Positions 9,621-23,140 of a stretch of 64,000 nt of DNA are shown here, piece after piece. A model generated the notes under the pieces. That model was not told the DNA's origin. It searched no databases and worked only from the letters and a program-made list of their open reading frames with translations. Origin of the DNA: Phorcus lineatus (lineage: Eukaryota; Mollusca; Gastropoda; Trochida; Trochidae); NCBI GenBank assembly GCA_921293015.1, contig OV121092.1, positions 13,584,001-13,648,000 of the forward strand, given 5' to 3'. Made by a program: the position numbers and the translations under genes. Position 1 is the first letter of the stretch, and the number at the start of each line of letters is the position of its first letter.

Positions 9621-12600
9621 ACATTTAAAATAAATGCAATGTCTGGATTTTATCCGAACATGTTTAAATTTTTATTTTGATAATAATTCAATGCAACAAT
9701 TCTTGGTTATTGTGAAAATAAGATATTTTCAGAGGTTTAAGAACAAACAAAGAGGAAAATTATATTAGCTACACAGGCAAGAACTGTTTTGATAAGAGGG
9801 GCAATATACCAATCCTCTTCACATCCTATTAAATCTATTCAAACACATTGGGCTATCCTTAACATTCCTGCATTGTTGAATATTTATTCTTTATCTCCAT
9901 GTTCAACAAAGGTTGAATCCAATTGTATGTTTTAGTCCCTCAAAACTTAATCAAATTTGACTTTTTTATGGCATCCACTAAAATATTTGCAATACGACTA
10001 ATTAAATGAATTTAAACTTTTCAAAGATTTTTGTACATATTCATAGCCATTACAGCCATAAGTGGTGTGCTTTAGAAAAAGAAAACCAGGTTGTAATTCA
10101 ATAGCATATCTAACAACAGAATTTCTGCAAAGTTCTGGTTGCTGGTGAAATCTCATTATAATGTGCTCCTATTTTTTCATGTTGCTATTCTAGCACAGCA
10201 AAACCAAGTTGAACAAACAAATTACAATATCACCGGGTTCAACAGAAAACCATCACTGAGGTTGAAGCTTGTAAGAATGCAGCAATTTTGGACAGGGTAA
10301 AAAAGTATTTATTAACTCAGGAACTTCTTCCCCTTAAATAATTCGCTGTCTTTAGTTAGAGTGACATAGAATATGTTTCATAATTTATTTATATGATTAA
10401 AAAATGAAGCAAAATAACATATGTCAAGTTCAAATTGCCTTTCTAAAGTTACATCATTATCTATAAATTACCACAGTTATTACACTGAATGTGTTTTGGC
10501 TAAATGGATAAATTGGCCCGACAAATTATGTCTCAAAATATTTGAATGGGTGGTATAAGCTTAGATGTTTCCATTTCACTGAAAAGGGTTAGGGTTAAGG
10601 TTTGAATGCTGGGTGGGGAAACAATTCCATAGTTGTTCCAAATGGGTATTAGTTTCTTTACAACTTTATCAGATTCAATACTCAACACTACTTCAATGAA
10701 CTTAATTTACCTTATGTCCAATTTTGTTGAGTATACTATATGTACTTTCATTCTATCAATACCCATGGAAATGACATCCAAAGCATTTCTTTAAGTAGCA
10801 TCAATGGATTGACCGTAATAATGAAATTATTTTGTCAGTACTGTCTCTTTAAATGATCATCTCACAATTTCAATTTGTCACTTTACTGTAAGGATAAGAA
10901 TTCACAACTACGTGTTAAGATTAAACTTGTCTGAGTACAATCAAGCACAAAGGTTGGGCGAGGATGGTCTGATAAGTTGAGATGCTTACAGAATTTCATC
11001 AGCCTGCAATTTGTGGAATTTCAACCGAAATTTGATAAGCAGCACTCGGGAAGCTTTAACCCCATCGGTCCCATCAAGTCAGTCAGGCGTCAGAAGTCTA
11101 ACTTGACGGATAACTATAGTTAACCCTTGGCCTGCTGTTAAACATGTACAGGTGTTCTAGTTGGGCTATATATTTGTCCCTGTATGGCCAGTTCAAGAAT
11201 TTCCAGGCCAGACAAAATTATCATAAAACTGTGTCCATCCACATAGTACACAGTGTCAATTTTCCCTAATGGGTAATATAGTGGTGTCAAGTTTAAAATT
11301 GCAGACCAGCTGAAAGAGATATATACTTTGACAATAAGCTTGTCATGGATGAAAGAATATAGCCCATGATGTGATTTAAGAATCAGTGTTACAGTTATGT
11401 GGGGAAATATAGGATATTTTCTCACGTTACATGTCATAATGATGACATAAATGGACATGGGAGACATTGATATACATACATTGAAATCTGCTAGCTTTCT
11501 TTAACTGCACTTTGCGATACATGGAAAAAATGATATCTCAAATACTTTTTTGCTTAAACTCAATTCTGAACACATGACGAGAGAAATCGAAATATAGAAT
11601 CCAAATGCAGGCAATATGTTTTTATAATCGGTCCTCAACTAAGATATTAAACATATTTTCTAGAAATAGTTTAATTAAATCATACCAAACTAATGCCTTG
11701 TATGAATGTACATTTAAAATAATGTATTACACATCGTAACAATCTTACTAAATTATTGCGCTCGGCAATGGGTATCCTTATTCAAACATATAATTTATGG
11801 CTCTATTATTAAGAAATATGACACACTATTCATAAAGGCCTTATCTTATAGAATTTATAATCAACATAAGCATCTCTTCAGAATATTGACATCATCTATA
11901 ATTAGATATATACACATTCACTTTATACCTATATCTATTTACTTCATACTTCTGTGTCTATGGGCTTGGTAGCACTTTATTCATTGTACATGTAAAATAA
12001 CATTATGTCCAAGGTAAGGGCAAGACAGTCTTACACCTTAGCCCTGAACTTGTATAGTGAAGAGGTCAACATCTATATAGAAAGTATAAAACTGGGTCAG
12101 ACATAAGTAGTGGAAAGGAAATGTCAGAGTCTCTGAAACTTGACCTATGAATTTTGGGCCGACACCTTTCCTCTGAAAATAAACTTCAATTATTCCTGGA
12201 GGTGTTTTAGTTAAATAGTTACTTTATTTTCATCATTGGCTAACTAAAATATTGGAGATTTTTTTTATCTTGACATAATAGCATCACAATTCTGACTCCT
12301 GCTGAAACAGCATTACTTCTATGTGTAATTAAATTTGTACTTTGCAAATAACTTGCCGAAATATAAACCAAAAGGTGCAAGTTCTCAAAAAATGGATATT
12401 CATACACTTATAATATAAGATGTTTAAGTTGAACAACAAACTTCAGCCCCTCAATGTTTTCAAAATCCATTTTTTATAACCAAATTATGTTTTTTGTCCA
12501 CTACCTTCATGCCAAAAAACAAGCCTCAAGATTTGTTTACAGGACTTCTCCATCTTGGTATTTATAATGTTGTACTTTGATCTTCATACATGCAAATTTA

Positions 12601-14028
12601 TTAACCAAGTTTTTTTTAAACAAAAGTGAAATTCAATTTAATTTGAAACTTGAGAATAATTTATTTTACTGACTATTCATCATTAAGAACATCATTTTTC
12701 AGATTAACTTACTTTGCATTTGATAGATTTTAATTGAAGTGATAACAATGAGTCATAAAGGTAACAAGAGTTATGTCCCTTGAATCTGAACTTGCCAAGA
12801 AGAAAACATGTTAAATATATGAGGGGCATTCTAAAAGTATGATGTAATTATTTCACAGATTCTTTTTTTTTTCTAATGGTATAAGGATATGTACCTTAAC
12901 ATCGCAAAAAGTTGGTTTTCCATGAAATCTCAAGCTCGTACCAAAAAAACGGTGGTTTTGAATCTGGTAGGCAACTAAACACATCAATATAATACAGAAT
13001 TATCACCACATGTTTGTTAACTTTTGCTCAATGAAAGGATATTTTCATATTTTAAAATATATTTGAGAATAAGAGTTTTATCATTTTATCATTACATACC
13101 ATATGAATAGATGCCCAATGAACACACAACGTGAAACATTATTCTAAGCATTCATAAAATCCCCAAAGATACCTGAGATTATCAAAAATCTCTATAATCT
13201 TTTATGTTTGATAAATTAACTGATTAATCAGAGATAAATATTTTAAGCTGAATTATTTTTTGATGTTTTTTCAGGCACCTTTTTAATCCTACATGTTGTT
13301 TAATCAACAATAAACACTTTTGAATCTTTGTTATAAAACATTTCCAAGGATCATTAATGTCATTTCAAGAAATTTTTAAAGAATTAATAAGGCTTCTCGT
13401 TTCCTGTCATTTTATTTTATGATCAACTGAATTCATATAATTAGAAGACAAAAAAGGTATCAGCATATTAAGTATTTTTACATTTTTTCTCATATTTCGT
13501 ATTAAAGAAGTATGTATATGAATTTATTTATAAAATAAATCAATAAATAGTTGCCTTTGAAAAATGTCTAGGATTCACAGCATTTTCTACACCAACATAT
13601 TTAGTAATATGATAATAATAATAATACTAAAGACTTTTAAAACTTTTGATTGATAAAAATGTCACTCATATAATGCCATACCTGTTCAAAGTAAAATTTA
13701 AATTTCAAAAATTGATATTTGTCTTATCGATTAATTTTATATCAATGTCATGAAAAAATCTAGAACTATTTTTACAATGGGACCTCACACGTAAACTACT
13801 AATTCATACCGCCCAATGAATCCAATAGGTTTAACACCCACTGTGAGTGAAGCCAACTCGTACAGCACAGAATACACATAAACATATCCACTTCAGCGAC
13901 TTGGATACACTTTATGTACTGATGAGATTAGGTAAATGCCAACTTCCGAAACAGACCCTTTGAAGCAAGGCTCAACTCTATTCAAATAGACCTTTTCACT
14001 CTGTTGTGGGCAATTGCAGCTAATGACG
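9621..14028. other. No gene seen; AT-rich, likely intron or spacer
   Basis: The largest frame is 109 codons on the minus strand at 11138-11467. It has no recognisable motif and is within chance expectation for the whole window. Small ATA and poly-T runs occur, and I matched no dispersed repeat copy. Confidence 0.45.
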
Positions 14029-14186
14029 AGGTATTTACAACAAAAGGAATTTCTAGTGCAAAGAGCAAAACCTGTATATGTCAAGTTTTTGCCTTCTTGT
14101 ACATGAGACATTGATTAAATATGGATAGTCTATCCAAATTGTTATAAAATAAATTTGCAACAAAAGGGAATTCAAGTACAAAAATC

Positions 14187-14221
<35 letters not shown>

Positions 14222-14275
14222 TTTCGGCCTTGATGTGTGTGACACAATGAAAAAGTATGGATTTTTATTATTCAC
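14029..14275. repeat. 124-bp tandem duplication holding an AT microsatellite
   Basis: Sequence from 14037 (ACAACAAAAGGAATT) recurs from 14159 (ACAAAAGGGAATT), and both copies end in similar GTATGG/ATATGG blocks. The second copy is interrupted by an alternating AT run at about 14190-14217. The two overlapping minus-strand frames here are products of the duplication. Confidence 0.65.
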
Positions 14276-15194
14276 ACTGGATATCTATCAAGCCATTGAC
14301 ATTTTAGGATTGTCAATTTTCAGATCATTGTCAATCCCTGTAACCAATTATTTTTTCTCTCTAGAAAGTTAAGGTTTCTATAAAGTTGACACTAAGAATA
14401 CCTTAGTACTTTATTAATTTAACCTTTATAGTGTCAGTTAAGCCTTTCCTTCTGAAATAAACACCAAAACATTCTGTGCGCTAATAGTAATATAACAGTG
14501 GCAGATCCCGAAATTTTTAAACGTTTGGGTTAATGAACTAATCACTAACCCTTAATGATGCCCTATTATTCGGACAACTAGCTTCTTACAAAGACGAAAA
14601 TCCAGATTCTGCGAGTTTTAGCCATAACCCAATTTCTCCGCACAGAGGTAGTTCAATCAATAATTCCTATACAACCTTTGTTTTAATACAAGATCATTTC
14701 GGTCCCGAGCAGGTTACCCTAGCGGCAAAACAGTGCAACATAAACTATCTTGCAATATTTCAGCCAATGAAAACACTGGGTGTGTGGATAACATATTGTC
14801 GTGACACAGGCCTATGGAGTGATGCAGTCGCTAAATAAGGAGAATGTGTCTGTAAAGAAGACTCTAAAGTGCAAAGCGTACATTTGAATGAAATTTAGCT
14901 TTCCTGTAGCATACGGAAATAACAGGTCTTTTGAATGGTAATTTTTTAACAGCTTCACTGATCGTACAACTAACTGTCATTGTATCCAAACAGGCGAATA
15001 CAATCCTAGATTGAGAAACATTTGTATTATAACAGACATTGTATAGGAATTTATGACAGAGCTACCTCAGTTGGGAGAGAATGGCCACAACCAGAATATT
15101 AGTAAATAAAGAGTTAACCGGGAAAAAATGAATTTCAATGTATGAAACACATGAAAAAGAACTCTTGAAGAATTTCAACCACAAAAATTAGAAA

Positions 15195-15760
15195 TTGTAC
15201 TTTTCCGATCAATAGAACATTTCTTTATAAAAAGGTTTTCATGAAATTCATATTTTATATTCTCTTTGATAGCACATCTCTGTTTCAGCAAGAATTTAGA
15301 AACAGATCTTAGTGACATAAAGAATTTTTTAAAATGATGTTTCTGGTATGTTAAATAGAATACAATTGTTGTGTTCTATTCAATGAATACAACATAATCA
15401 CCTGTTGCTGTAAATAATGATCTATGATCTATAAAACTTTTCTTTATAAAAAACGTTTTTCATGAATTTAATAATTGACATTCACTTAGATAGTCGGCTC
15501 TGGGCACCCTTTAACAAAACCCTAAGGTGAATGAAGTCACTAAGGTAACCTTAGCGCAATGGTAAAGGATTGGAGATAAGGTTAACTTTGTGAAAGTAGG
15601 CACTTTTCACCAAGAATTTAGAAACAGATCTTAGTGACAGATAAGGAAATTCTAAAAAAATGTAGAACCTATTGGTATGTTAGATAAAACACAATTGTGG
15701 TGTTCTATTCAATGGATGCAACATAATCACCTATTGCTGTAAATAACTTGTCAGTGTGCA
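15195..15760. repeat. Tandem segmental duplication, second copy expanded
   Basis: The block at about 15210-15420 recurs at about 15425-15755. AAGAATTTAGAAACAGATCT is exactly shared (near 15291 and 15611), as are GTGTTCTATTCAATG.AT and ATAATCACCT.TTGCTGTAAA. The second copy has about 100 bp inserted before the shared core. Confidence 0.75.
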
Positions 15761-15944
15761 TTCACACTTTGGTCGTTTAGTTAGTAAGCGAGCCTTGAGC
15801 TGCATTCATATATAGAGCTTCATTGCTTTTTGTTATAAACACATAACTTCCATCTCTCATGAATTTTCTCAAGAAAAAACTTATTCATGAAAGGCTACGC
15901 ATATAACATGTCACAGTGACCTCTCTAACTCACTAAGCAACAGT

Positions 15945-16285
15945 TGACAATATCAAAAGCGGATTGACTATGATATTTTTATTTCCAATATAGGTATGTT
16001 GAAATATGTAAAAAAATAACTTGGGGTAACCAAATCAGATGTCTTTATCTTCATTGCATATTGTAAAAATTTGAAATACAGATTCATATCACTAAATAAT
16101 TTTCTAATAATCAATGGTGTTAGTTTAATCATAACTCAATACTCGAGATCAACAACTGACTTTATCAAAAGAGGATTAACTATGCAATTTTGATTTCCAA
16201 TATAGGCATGTTGAATTATGTTTTTTCCCTGGACACAATCAAAACAAATGTCTTTATACTCATTGCATACAGTAAACAAATTACT
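15945..16285. repeat. Second adjacent tandem duplication (~200 bp offset)
   Basis: The blocks at about 15945-16075 and 16146-16285 share TTTCCAATATAGG.ATGTTGAA, ATGTCTTTAT and TCATTGCATA. They are clearly diverged from one another and distinct from the pair just to the left. Confidence 0.65.
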
Positions 16286-16821
16286 AGATCATATTTTAAT
16301 ATTCAATGGTGTGACATTGCTTTGCTAGCAAGAATTATGTTCTTAGCTAAACCTTTTCATTATTTTATGTGGTCTCATGATGTAAGCGTTTGGGGATTAA
16401 TTTCATATTGAAAAGAACAATGATCTTTGACCTGTAACCAAGAAAGCATAAAGAAAAACCTAACTACAATGTTGGGCGTGGTATCATTTTACAATGTTTG
16501 ACATGCAATGTGCAGCTTATGAATATCAAGAAAAACTTTATTAACAAAGTCTTGAATTAAAAAAGAAAAGCAAACAAAGCTAGTTATTTTACAATGTATG
16601 TTAGAGTTTGAAATAACTAGAAAAATATATTATAATTCAAATTTTTGGGGAAAAAAAAAGAAATATATCCTAAAATGAGAAAATGCAAGCTTTTGACATT
16701 TGAAGTTTGATATTTTGAATTTTTCATTAATAACTAATTTTAACCTAATGTTGTATGATCTGTATTATATCAAAATAAATCCATACATTTTAGCTAATAG
16801 CCTCTTATAAAAAAAAACCTT

Positions 16822-17020
16822 GATGGTATAAAAAAGGCAAAATGAGAGAGGTCAAGATGATATACAAAAGATGAAGATTGTATACAAAGGGCAAGATGAC
16901 ACTGAAGAAGACAATATGAATGGCATACAAAGGTCAAGATGGCATATAAGAGGTCAAGAAAGTATAGAAAAGGTCAAGATGACACCAAAGGACAAGATGA
17001 CACACAAGTAGACAAAATGG
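16822..17020 (+). repeat. Purine-rich degenerate minisatellite
   Basis: About eight irregular units of roughly 20-26 bp based on AGGTCAAGATGACATACAAA run up to the edge of the SINE at 17021. The plus strand is strongly purine-biased. Confidence 0.6.
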
Positions 17021-17298
17021 TGAGGTGAGGTGATATGGGCTTTCAAGAGTATTTCCCTTGGCTCATGGCTGCTAGTATTATTGCAGGGAGAAAGCCCACA
17101 ACACCATTGTGGCTATTCATTGCGGTGAAACCTGCAAGCATTTGCTGGAACTAGTGAAATTCAGTGTAGCAGTGCACCAAACCTTACTGCAAGTGGAACA
17201 GTTCTCTACTGCAAAATTCCCATGCTGCTGGAGGGATTCGAACCCTGGACCCTTCATCAAAAGTTGACTGCATTAATCAGCGTGCTATCCCATCATCA
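17021..17298 (-). mobile_element. SINE family A, diverged
   Basis: Tail (GGTGAGGTGAGG), body and B box GGTTCGAATCC are recognisable, and the A box is eroded. About 30 bp around the ACTAGCGAACC segment is deleted. The tail abuts the purine-rich minisatellite directly. Confidence 0.8.
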
Positions 17299-20200
17299 GA
17301 TCCCTTGGTTAAGTATGGATATGGTAACTATGTATAAACCTGCCTAGGCCCAATTGCACAGAGCTCTGTTTGACTAAACAATCAAAACTCTGTTATAAGA
17401 ATAAGCAAAAAGTACCAACATTGAATAAATTCTGAGATGGGCTTTGAGATGTAAATGATTTAAAATTAAGTCCTGATAATTGTCTAATGTTAGTATGATA
17501 TGGAAAAATATCATTCTCAGATTAACCCAATAAAATAAGTATCTGGAAATGTTGGTTTGGAATCTGAATGATCTATTTATAGGTTAAGAAGGAATTTGCT
17601 AAGTGCTAAGGTCGAGTTTGTTTGACAATTGTATACTCCCTGTGGAGATGAAAAAGGGATAATCTGATGTCTTGACTAGGTTAAGTAGGTATTTGAACAA
17701 GTTGAGGTGTGAAGTAAAGATTATTACCATTGGAATGGAACCAAGTAGTTTTCAGAAAGTGGGTTAAGTACAGATTTGCATACATAAAGAAGTGATAATG
17801 GTAGACTTTACCTTGCATTAGAGATTTAGATAGGTAAGTGTAATGTCTGGATGACTTTGGATTTCGAGACATCAAGGTATGAAACAATTAGGACAATTTA
17901 GGACACTTTAAAGATTTACACTCCCCACTGAGTTAAGGCGTTAAGAAGTACAATAGACTATTTTCTCTTTTTTTGTTGTCTTTAAACATATACTTATTAC
18001 ATGGATCAAGCAGTTATTTGATTGATACATTCCCCAAAGAGTTGCATAGTATATAGATGTAATAATAATGTAAGTAAAATTTGAGACTAGTCTGATCTAC
18101 CTAAAAATAATTATTGAAGTGTGACTTTATTTCTTTACAAGATTCTTAAACAAATTTCTTTCTGCATTGTTAAAATCAAAATGCTAAAATGAAAAGTTTC
18201 AAAAGATATCAAAATGAAAAGTGTGTAAAAATTGAAAATAATGCCTATGTATAGTTAAATGAGACATAATCAATAAGATAGAAATAATTCAAATAATTTA
18301 ATACCATAAAATAATGAAAGTCAACAAAGTCTTTTGCTTCCAACTTCAAAGTCAAACATATGATATTCGACATAAAACATGTCATCTGGCAAAAAGAGTT
18401 TATCTACAAAAACATCAAAAAGACACCCTGAGGCACAAAGAATTAATTTGTAGAATTCTTTGCATGTCGTCATGAAGATGTCACCATTATCCATATATGC
18501 TTCACTGATCACAGAAATCACCCAGCGTTTCAAAGGTTTCACTTAGTGTTCTGACTACATGCTAATAGCGGGAGATAAAGATTTTTTACTGGCATGAATT
18601 TTGTTGGACTCCTAACTTGCTAAAACAGCTCACGGAGAGAGGTAGGGGGTTTAGAATTTGGGGGGTTGATAGTAGTGAATGATGGGCATCTTCTTCATAC
18701 AAAAATCTTAAATCTGGGTTAGAATGAATTTTCATTTAGGCGGGAGGGGAATATCCTTTGATTGGAATGTAAAGGGTTACCTTTGAACTGTCAAATCTCA
18801 TACCTTTTAGCTGTAGATTTCCAGGAGTCCTTACTTGATAAGGACGTGGTTAATATTGGTCAGCTTAAAATTTCCATTTGTGGAATATTCCTGATTTCAA
18901 AGATTAACACTTGCATGACACTGTATTAGCATAAGCAAACATGACACCAAAACATGATGCCTTATCCCTCTGACCAAAATTTCAGCTACCATTAAAGACT
19001 TTATTCAATGCAAATTCTGATATACATAACTTTGAATAACCTTCATCACCATTGACAGTAGTAAAATTAGTAGTAAAGCATTCAAAGTCATCCAGATCTA
19101 TGATGTAACCCCAGCCCAAATGACTAGCCAAGATAGGCCTTGCCGCATTTCCAGTACTTTTCTGTGCTTGTTGCTAAGGCTGTTGTGATGCATCGCAATA
19201 AAACAATGAGAAATCTATGAGAATTACAACTTTTAGCTGAAGAGGGCACTGCACTCAAAACACGAATTTTGACGGGTTGGCAGCAAGGTTTAAATTAGCC
19301 AGTGATAGAGACTGGTGCAACATAAAGCCATGCAAGGGCAGATGATTTTGACCATGATGGAATTGTACTTTTAAAGCAGATACTTTGCGCTTCACACAGC
19401 CATAGAGGTAAATACATCCCAAAATTAAATCCACTAACTTTTTGTGTAAAATTCTGTTAACACTCACCTAAGCCAATGCAAATTTTGAAATAACAAGATT
19501 CTCTGATTCTTGGAACAACATTTCTACTACAAGAGTCAGTAAAAAAGCTGTACATAACATGACATTCTTGGCAAAATTTCTTTGAACACCAAAGACCATA
19601 ATGTATTAAATGTCTGAACTAAACAATATCCTTTGATTCATAATTCTGCTACCAAAAGCACTTCAAATTCAAAGATGTTTCTGACTCTTTGAAAAACAAC
19701 CCCAATACTATTGAGGATCTCAACTTGAGTTGTCATCCTGAGTACAAAGATGGGAGAGCTTAACGAGAGGTCGTTTGTTTACCTGAGAAAGTTTACCTTG
19801 AGGAGAGCGGCCCCTCCTTCAAGACGTGGGTGTTCAGTTTACAATAGGTTTGGGGCAGTGGGTAGATTGACGGCATACCAGGGGTCATCGGGGGTGCATA
19901 CTACGGATGTTTTGTAGTTGTTGGACTTGCTTGTATCAGGGAACTGATGAATAGGCTACATATACTGCTGTGATATTGAAATCTACCTGTTTCTCTTAAA
20001 GAGATGCCCCTTGTGTTGTTGGGGTCACATATGCCAAAGTTTATGGAGTCCTTTGATTGAAAAATACTGACTGTTGCAGAAAAGAATTACTTCAAAGGCT
20101 GTGTGAACTGGTTCTGTTACAGCGACAGTAATGTCAGATATAAAATCACTATCTTGATCAAAAACAGGATATTGTTTGGCCATGTGTCAATTAGTCAAAT

Positions 20201-22258
20201 GTAAGTTCAGAAACTTATCTCAATTTATCAGAAGACCAGAAATAGTGCTGTATCTGCCTATAAGCCTCCCAGCCCAAATCTCGATCAAAACCAGATATCT
20301 CACGTACAAGACGACCCCCTTCCACTGCAGTTGTGGAAGCAACAAGTCCAGATATCAGAAGGCCAACACACTGATAAACAGTATGTTGATATAAGAGTAG
20401 TTTTATATAAGAGATGAATATTTTTCAAAAACTAGTTCAATTTTACAAGGAGAGGTTGGAATCATACCCTTAAGCAAAATAAAGATGATGATTATGCTTT
20501 CTATTATAATTTTTTAAATAAATATTCACTTTCTATTCCGTGATTGCAAACATACCGCTGTAAGCATGAACTTGCTGCTACAGTACCTGCCCAAAAGGGT
20601 GTCATCCCTAGTGAATTTCCCACTGACTCCCAAATGATTACCTTGTGAAGAAATACAATTTCAAATAATGAAGCAATGATTTTAATGGATTATCAACTTA
20701 AGGAATGCAAAACATTCATCAGAATAAGTTTGAAAATGAACAATATTACAATCTATACCAAAGCATCTCTATTGTCAATAATAAAGAAGTTAGTAATCCA
20801 TAAAAATCTTTGTCTTACTCATACAACCGACACCTAGAATGCCACTTAAAAATTTCAAATGTATATGTTCGTTCCCAGAGAGCAGACCTAAATATCAGAT
20901 TTATTTTCTCAAAGGTATCACATCATATATCTGTATGAAAGCATGATACAATCGCTGTACATGACATACTACCCCTCTATAAACGCCACGCTGGAATCCT
21001 CCGAGGCTTAAGATATATATAGAAATATAGATATGAATCTGAGTCCAGGGAAGAAAATGTGACTGATGCAATGGTGCTAACCGTCTATCAAATACCTCGT
21101 TAAGGTACTGAGTGCCTTATAAGCCTCATCCAATAATTCAATTATTTATCGCTTTCTTTCAAACTCTGCAACTGTAAATCATAAACCATGTGCACTGATT
21201 TTTTTGTCCTTGATCTGGCAGTGTTGTGATGAAGATGTTAATGTGTACATATAATTGCAAACATGATAAATTTGCTCTTGCAACATGGCTGCCAAACCTA
21301 AAAAAGAATCAGCAAAAATATAGGAAATTTCTGACTAGGTGACAAGAATCATGTAGTCGGATATAATAAATTCATACCGTGTGAGTACTTACTTGGGTTG
21401 ATTGAAAATACTTCAAGATGAATTTTATATTTAGTGAGTTAAGATTTTTTAGTACCATGGTTGACAATAGTATAATATCATGAGCAGGGTTTATAGAGTT
21501 CATATAGAAAAAAAAACCAGTAACGTTTATAACTTCTTTTAGTAAACCTTATTTACACAATATTTCATATCTAAGCTTTTTCTCCACACATATAACCACC
21601 TATGAAATATGGCCACAAACAATGACATAAAATACATACCACACAGATTTTTCCGTTTTCATATTTTTCAACCAGGATTCTGCACAAATATGGCATCCAA
21701 ACCTATCATCTTTGTGTTCACAGATATCCATTGTGCAAAAAAGGAAAGTTTCTTCAACCACAAGTCAGAATATTTTGCTCTCACATTGAATATAAATCCA
21801 TGATCAAACACGACCACCAACCCTGCATATGGTTAAGACTTCTCAATCCTGATCTGTTTGATGTGTAGTGATCCAAGAATAATACCTCAAAATCTTGCTT
21901 TCATTTTGTCAGCTCAACTGCACACCTACTAACAGTTTTATTAATAGTTTCTACACGAAATATTTCTTTATTTCATCCAACAGTTTATCCTGGCATCAAA
22001 AACACATTTCCCTGTCTTTTTCTTCAAGCTAATTATTGATATTTCTTGTTATGATCCTCAAGATCAAGTTTTATTCCAAACATGATTTTTTGTTTGTCTT
22101 CCAAAAGGTTCAATATCCATGTAAAAGTTTTCTTCAAAATATGCTCACTACTTTCAGAAGAAATTCACTTATATAAGTAAATATTTATTTCACATAATTC
22201 TTTTATTCCTTACAAACGAGTAGTCAGACACCAAAAGCAAAGTTTTCCTTGAAAAATA
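17299..22258. other. No confirmed gene
   Basis: Only frames of up to 73 codons occur. The most protein-like is on the minus strand at 18321-18542, with no family match. A GC-richer island at 19740-19930 has, on the minus strand, two tandem donor-like sites (CAAG|GTAAAC at 19797 and CTCAG|GTAAAC at 19783). It could be an untranslated exon, but no acceptor was defined. Confidence 0.4.
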
Positions 22259-22722
22259 CTCAAGTCACAGGATTTGCAAAATTTTCTTGCCAAATCAGCA
22301 GAAGATCAATGTTTCCCAAGGTCTCGTAAATTCCACAGACAATCTTGAACAACTGACATCAATTAATATCCATCGATAAATTTTCCACAAAGCAGGCTCC
22401 TCTTCTGCAAATTCCCACAATATCCAAAGAAATTGTTTCTCCACCTTACATACATCCCAATGATAATCCTTCCCAATCCAAAATGAAGAGTATAAACATC
22501 CAAGACAACTTTTCCTCAAAACATGCTCCTTCTGTGCAAATTACCACAACGTCCAAAGAAATTGTTTCTCAACATCACATAAATCTCCCTAACTCTCCTT
22601 TCATCCTCATCTAAAGGGAACCTCTCCAGCCAAAGCCTCTTCTTTGTGGCAGAGTCACAAGCAGGACCTGTTGCCTCAGGGCAAATCCAGTTCCTGTTCT
22701 CCAAGGTGGTGGACCTGCCCAA
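22259..22722 (-). repeat. Duplicated block with a protein-like frame
   Basis: CCAAAGAAATTGTTTCTC, with similar flanks, occurs at about 22424 and 22554, an offset of about 130 bp. A more diverged relative lies near 22280. On the minus strand the rightmost copy carries a 68-codon frame (22722-22516) whose first 50 residues look protein-like, including NWICPEATGPACDS and LERFPLDEDERR. I recognise no family, and the frame may be a chance opening or a decayed exon. Confidence 0.45.
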
Positions 22723-22744
22723 TACTACATCACTTACTACCGCA

Positions 22745-23140
22745 CACCTCCTAGTAAATCCCTGGACATTGTGTTAAAAGTTTTTGATATCCATTGGATC
22801 TTTTACTAGATTCCTCCTGAGAAATCACTGTAAGATGTGTTGAAATTATTTGATGTCAATATCAGTTTTTACTTGATTCGTCCTGATAAATCCTTTGACG
22901 TGGTGTCAAAATAATTTTTGATGTCCATTTTAACTGATTAACTCTTATAAATCACTCTGTGTTGTGTTAAAATTATTTTGATATCCACTGCATTAAAATC
23001 TGAATAAATGACTCTGTGCACATGTGCCAGTATCTTGAAGTAAATTTTATCTTTTATGGAATAACCCCCTAAGCTTTATGCTTTGTTAAGATTATTTTTA
23101 TATCCAGTGCACTTTTTACTTTATAAAGCTTGATAAATAA
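22745..23140. repeat. ~66-bp degenerate minisatellite
   Basis: GATATCC/GATGTC cores at 22786, 22852, 22920, 22980 and about 23100 mark units of 60-68 bp, with the last gap about double. Units share TGTTAAAATTATTTTGATATCC and CCTGATAAATC-type segments. Confidence 0.7.

Noticed and set aside
11138-11467. 109-codon minus-strand frame
   Set aside because: Chance-length and AT-rich, with no motif and no supporting signals.
18321-18542. 73-codon minus-strand frame that looks protein-like
   Set aside because: No family recognised, no clear acceptor or donor pair, and length well within chance.
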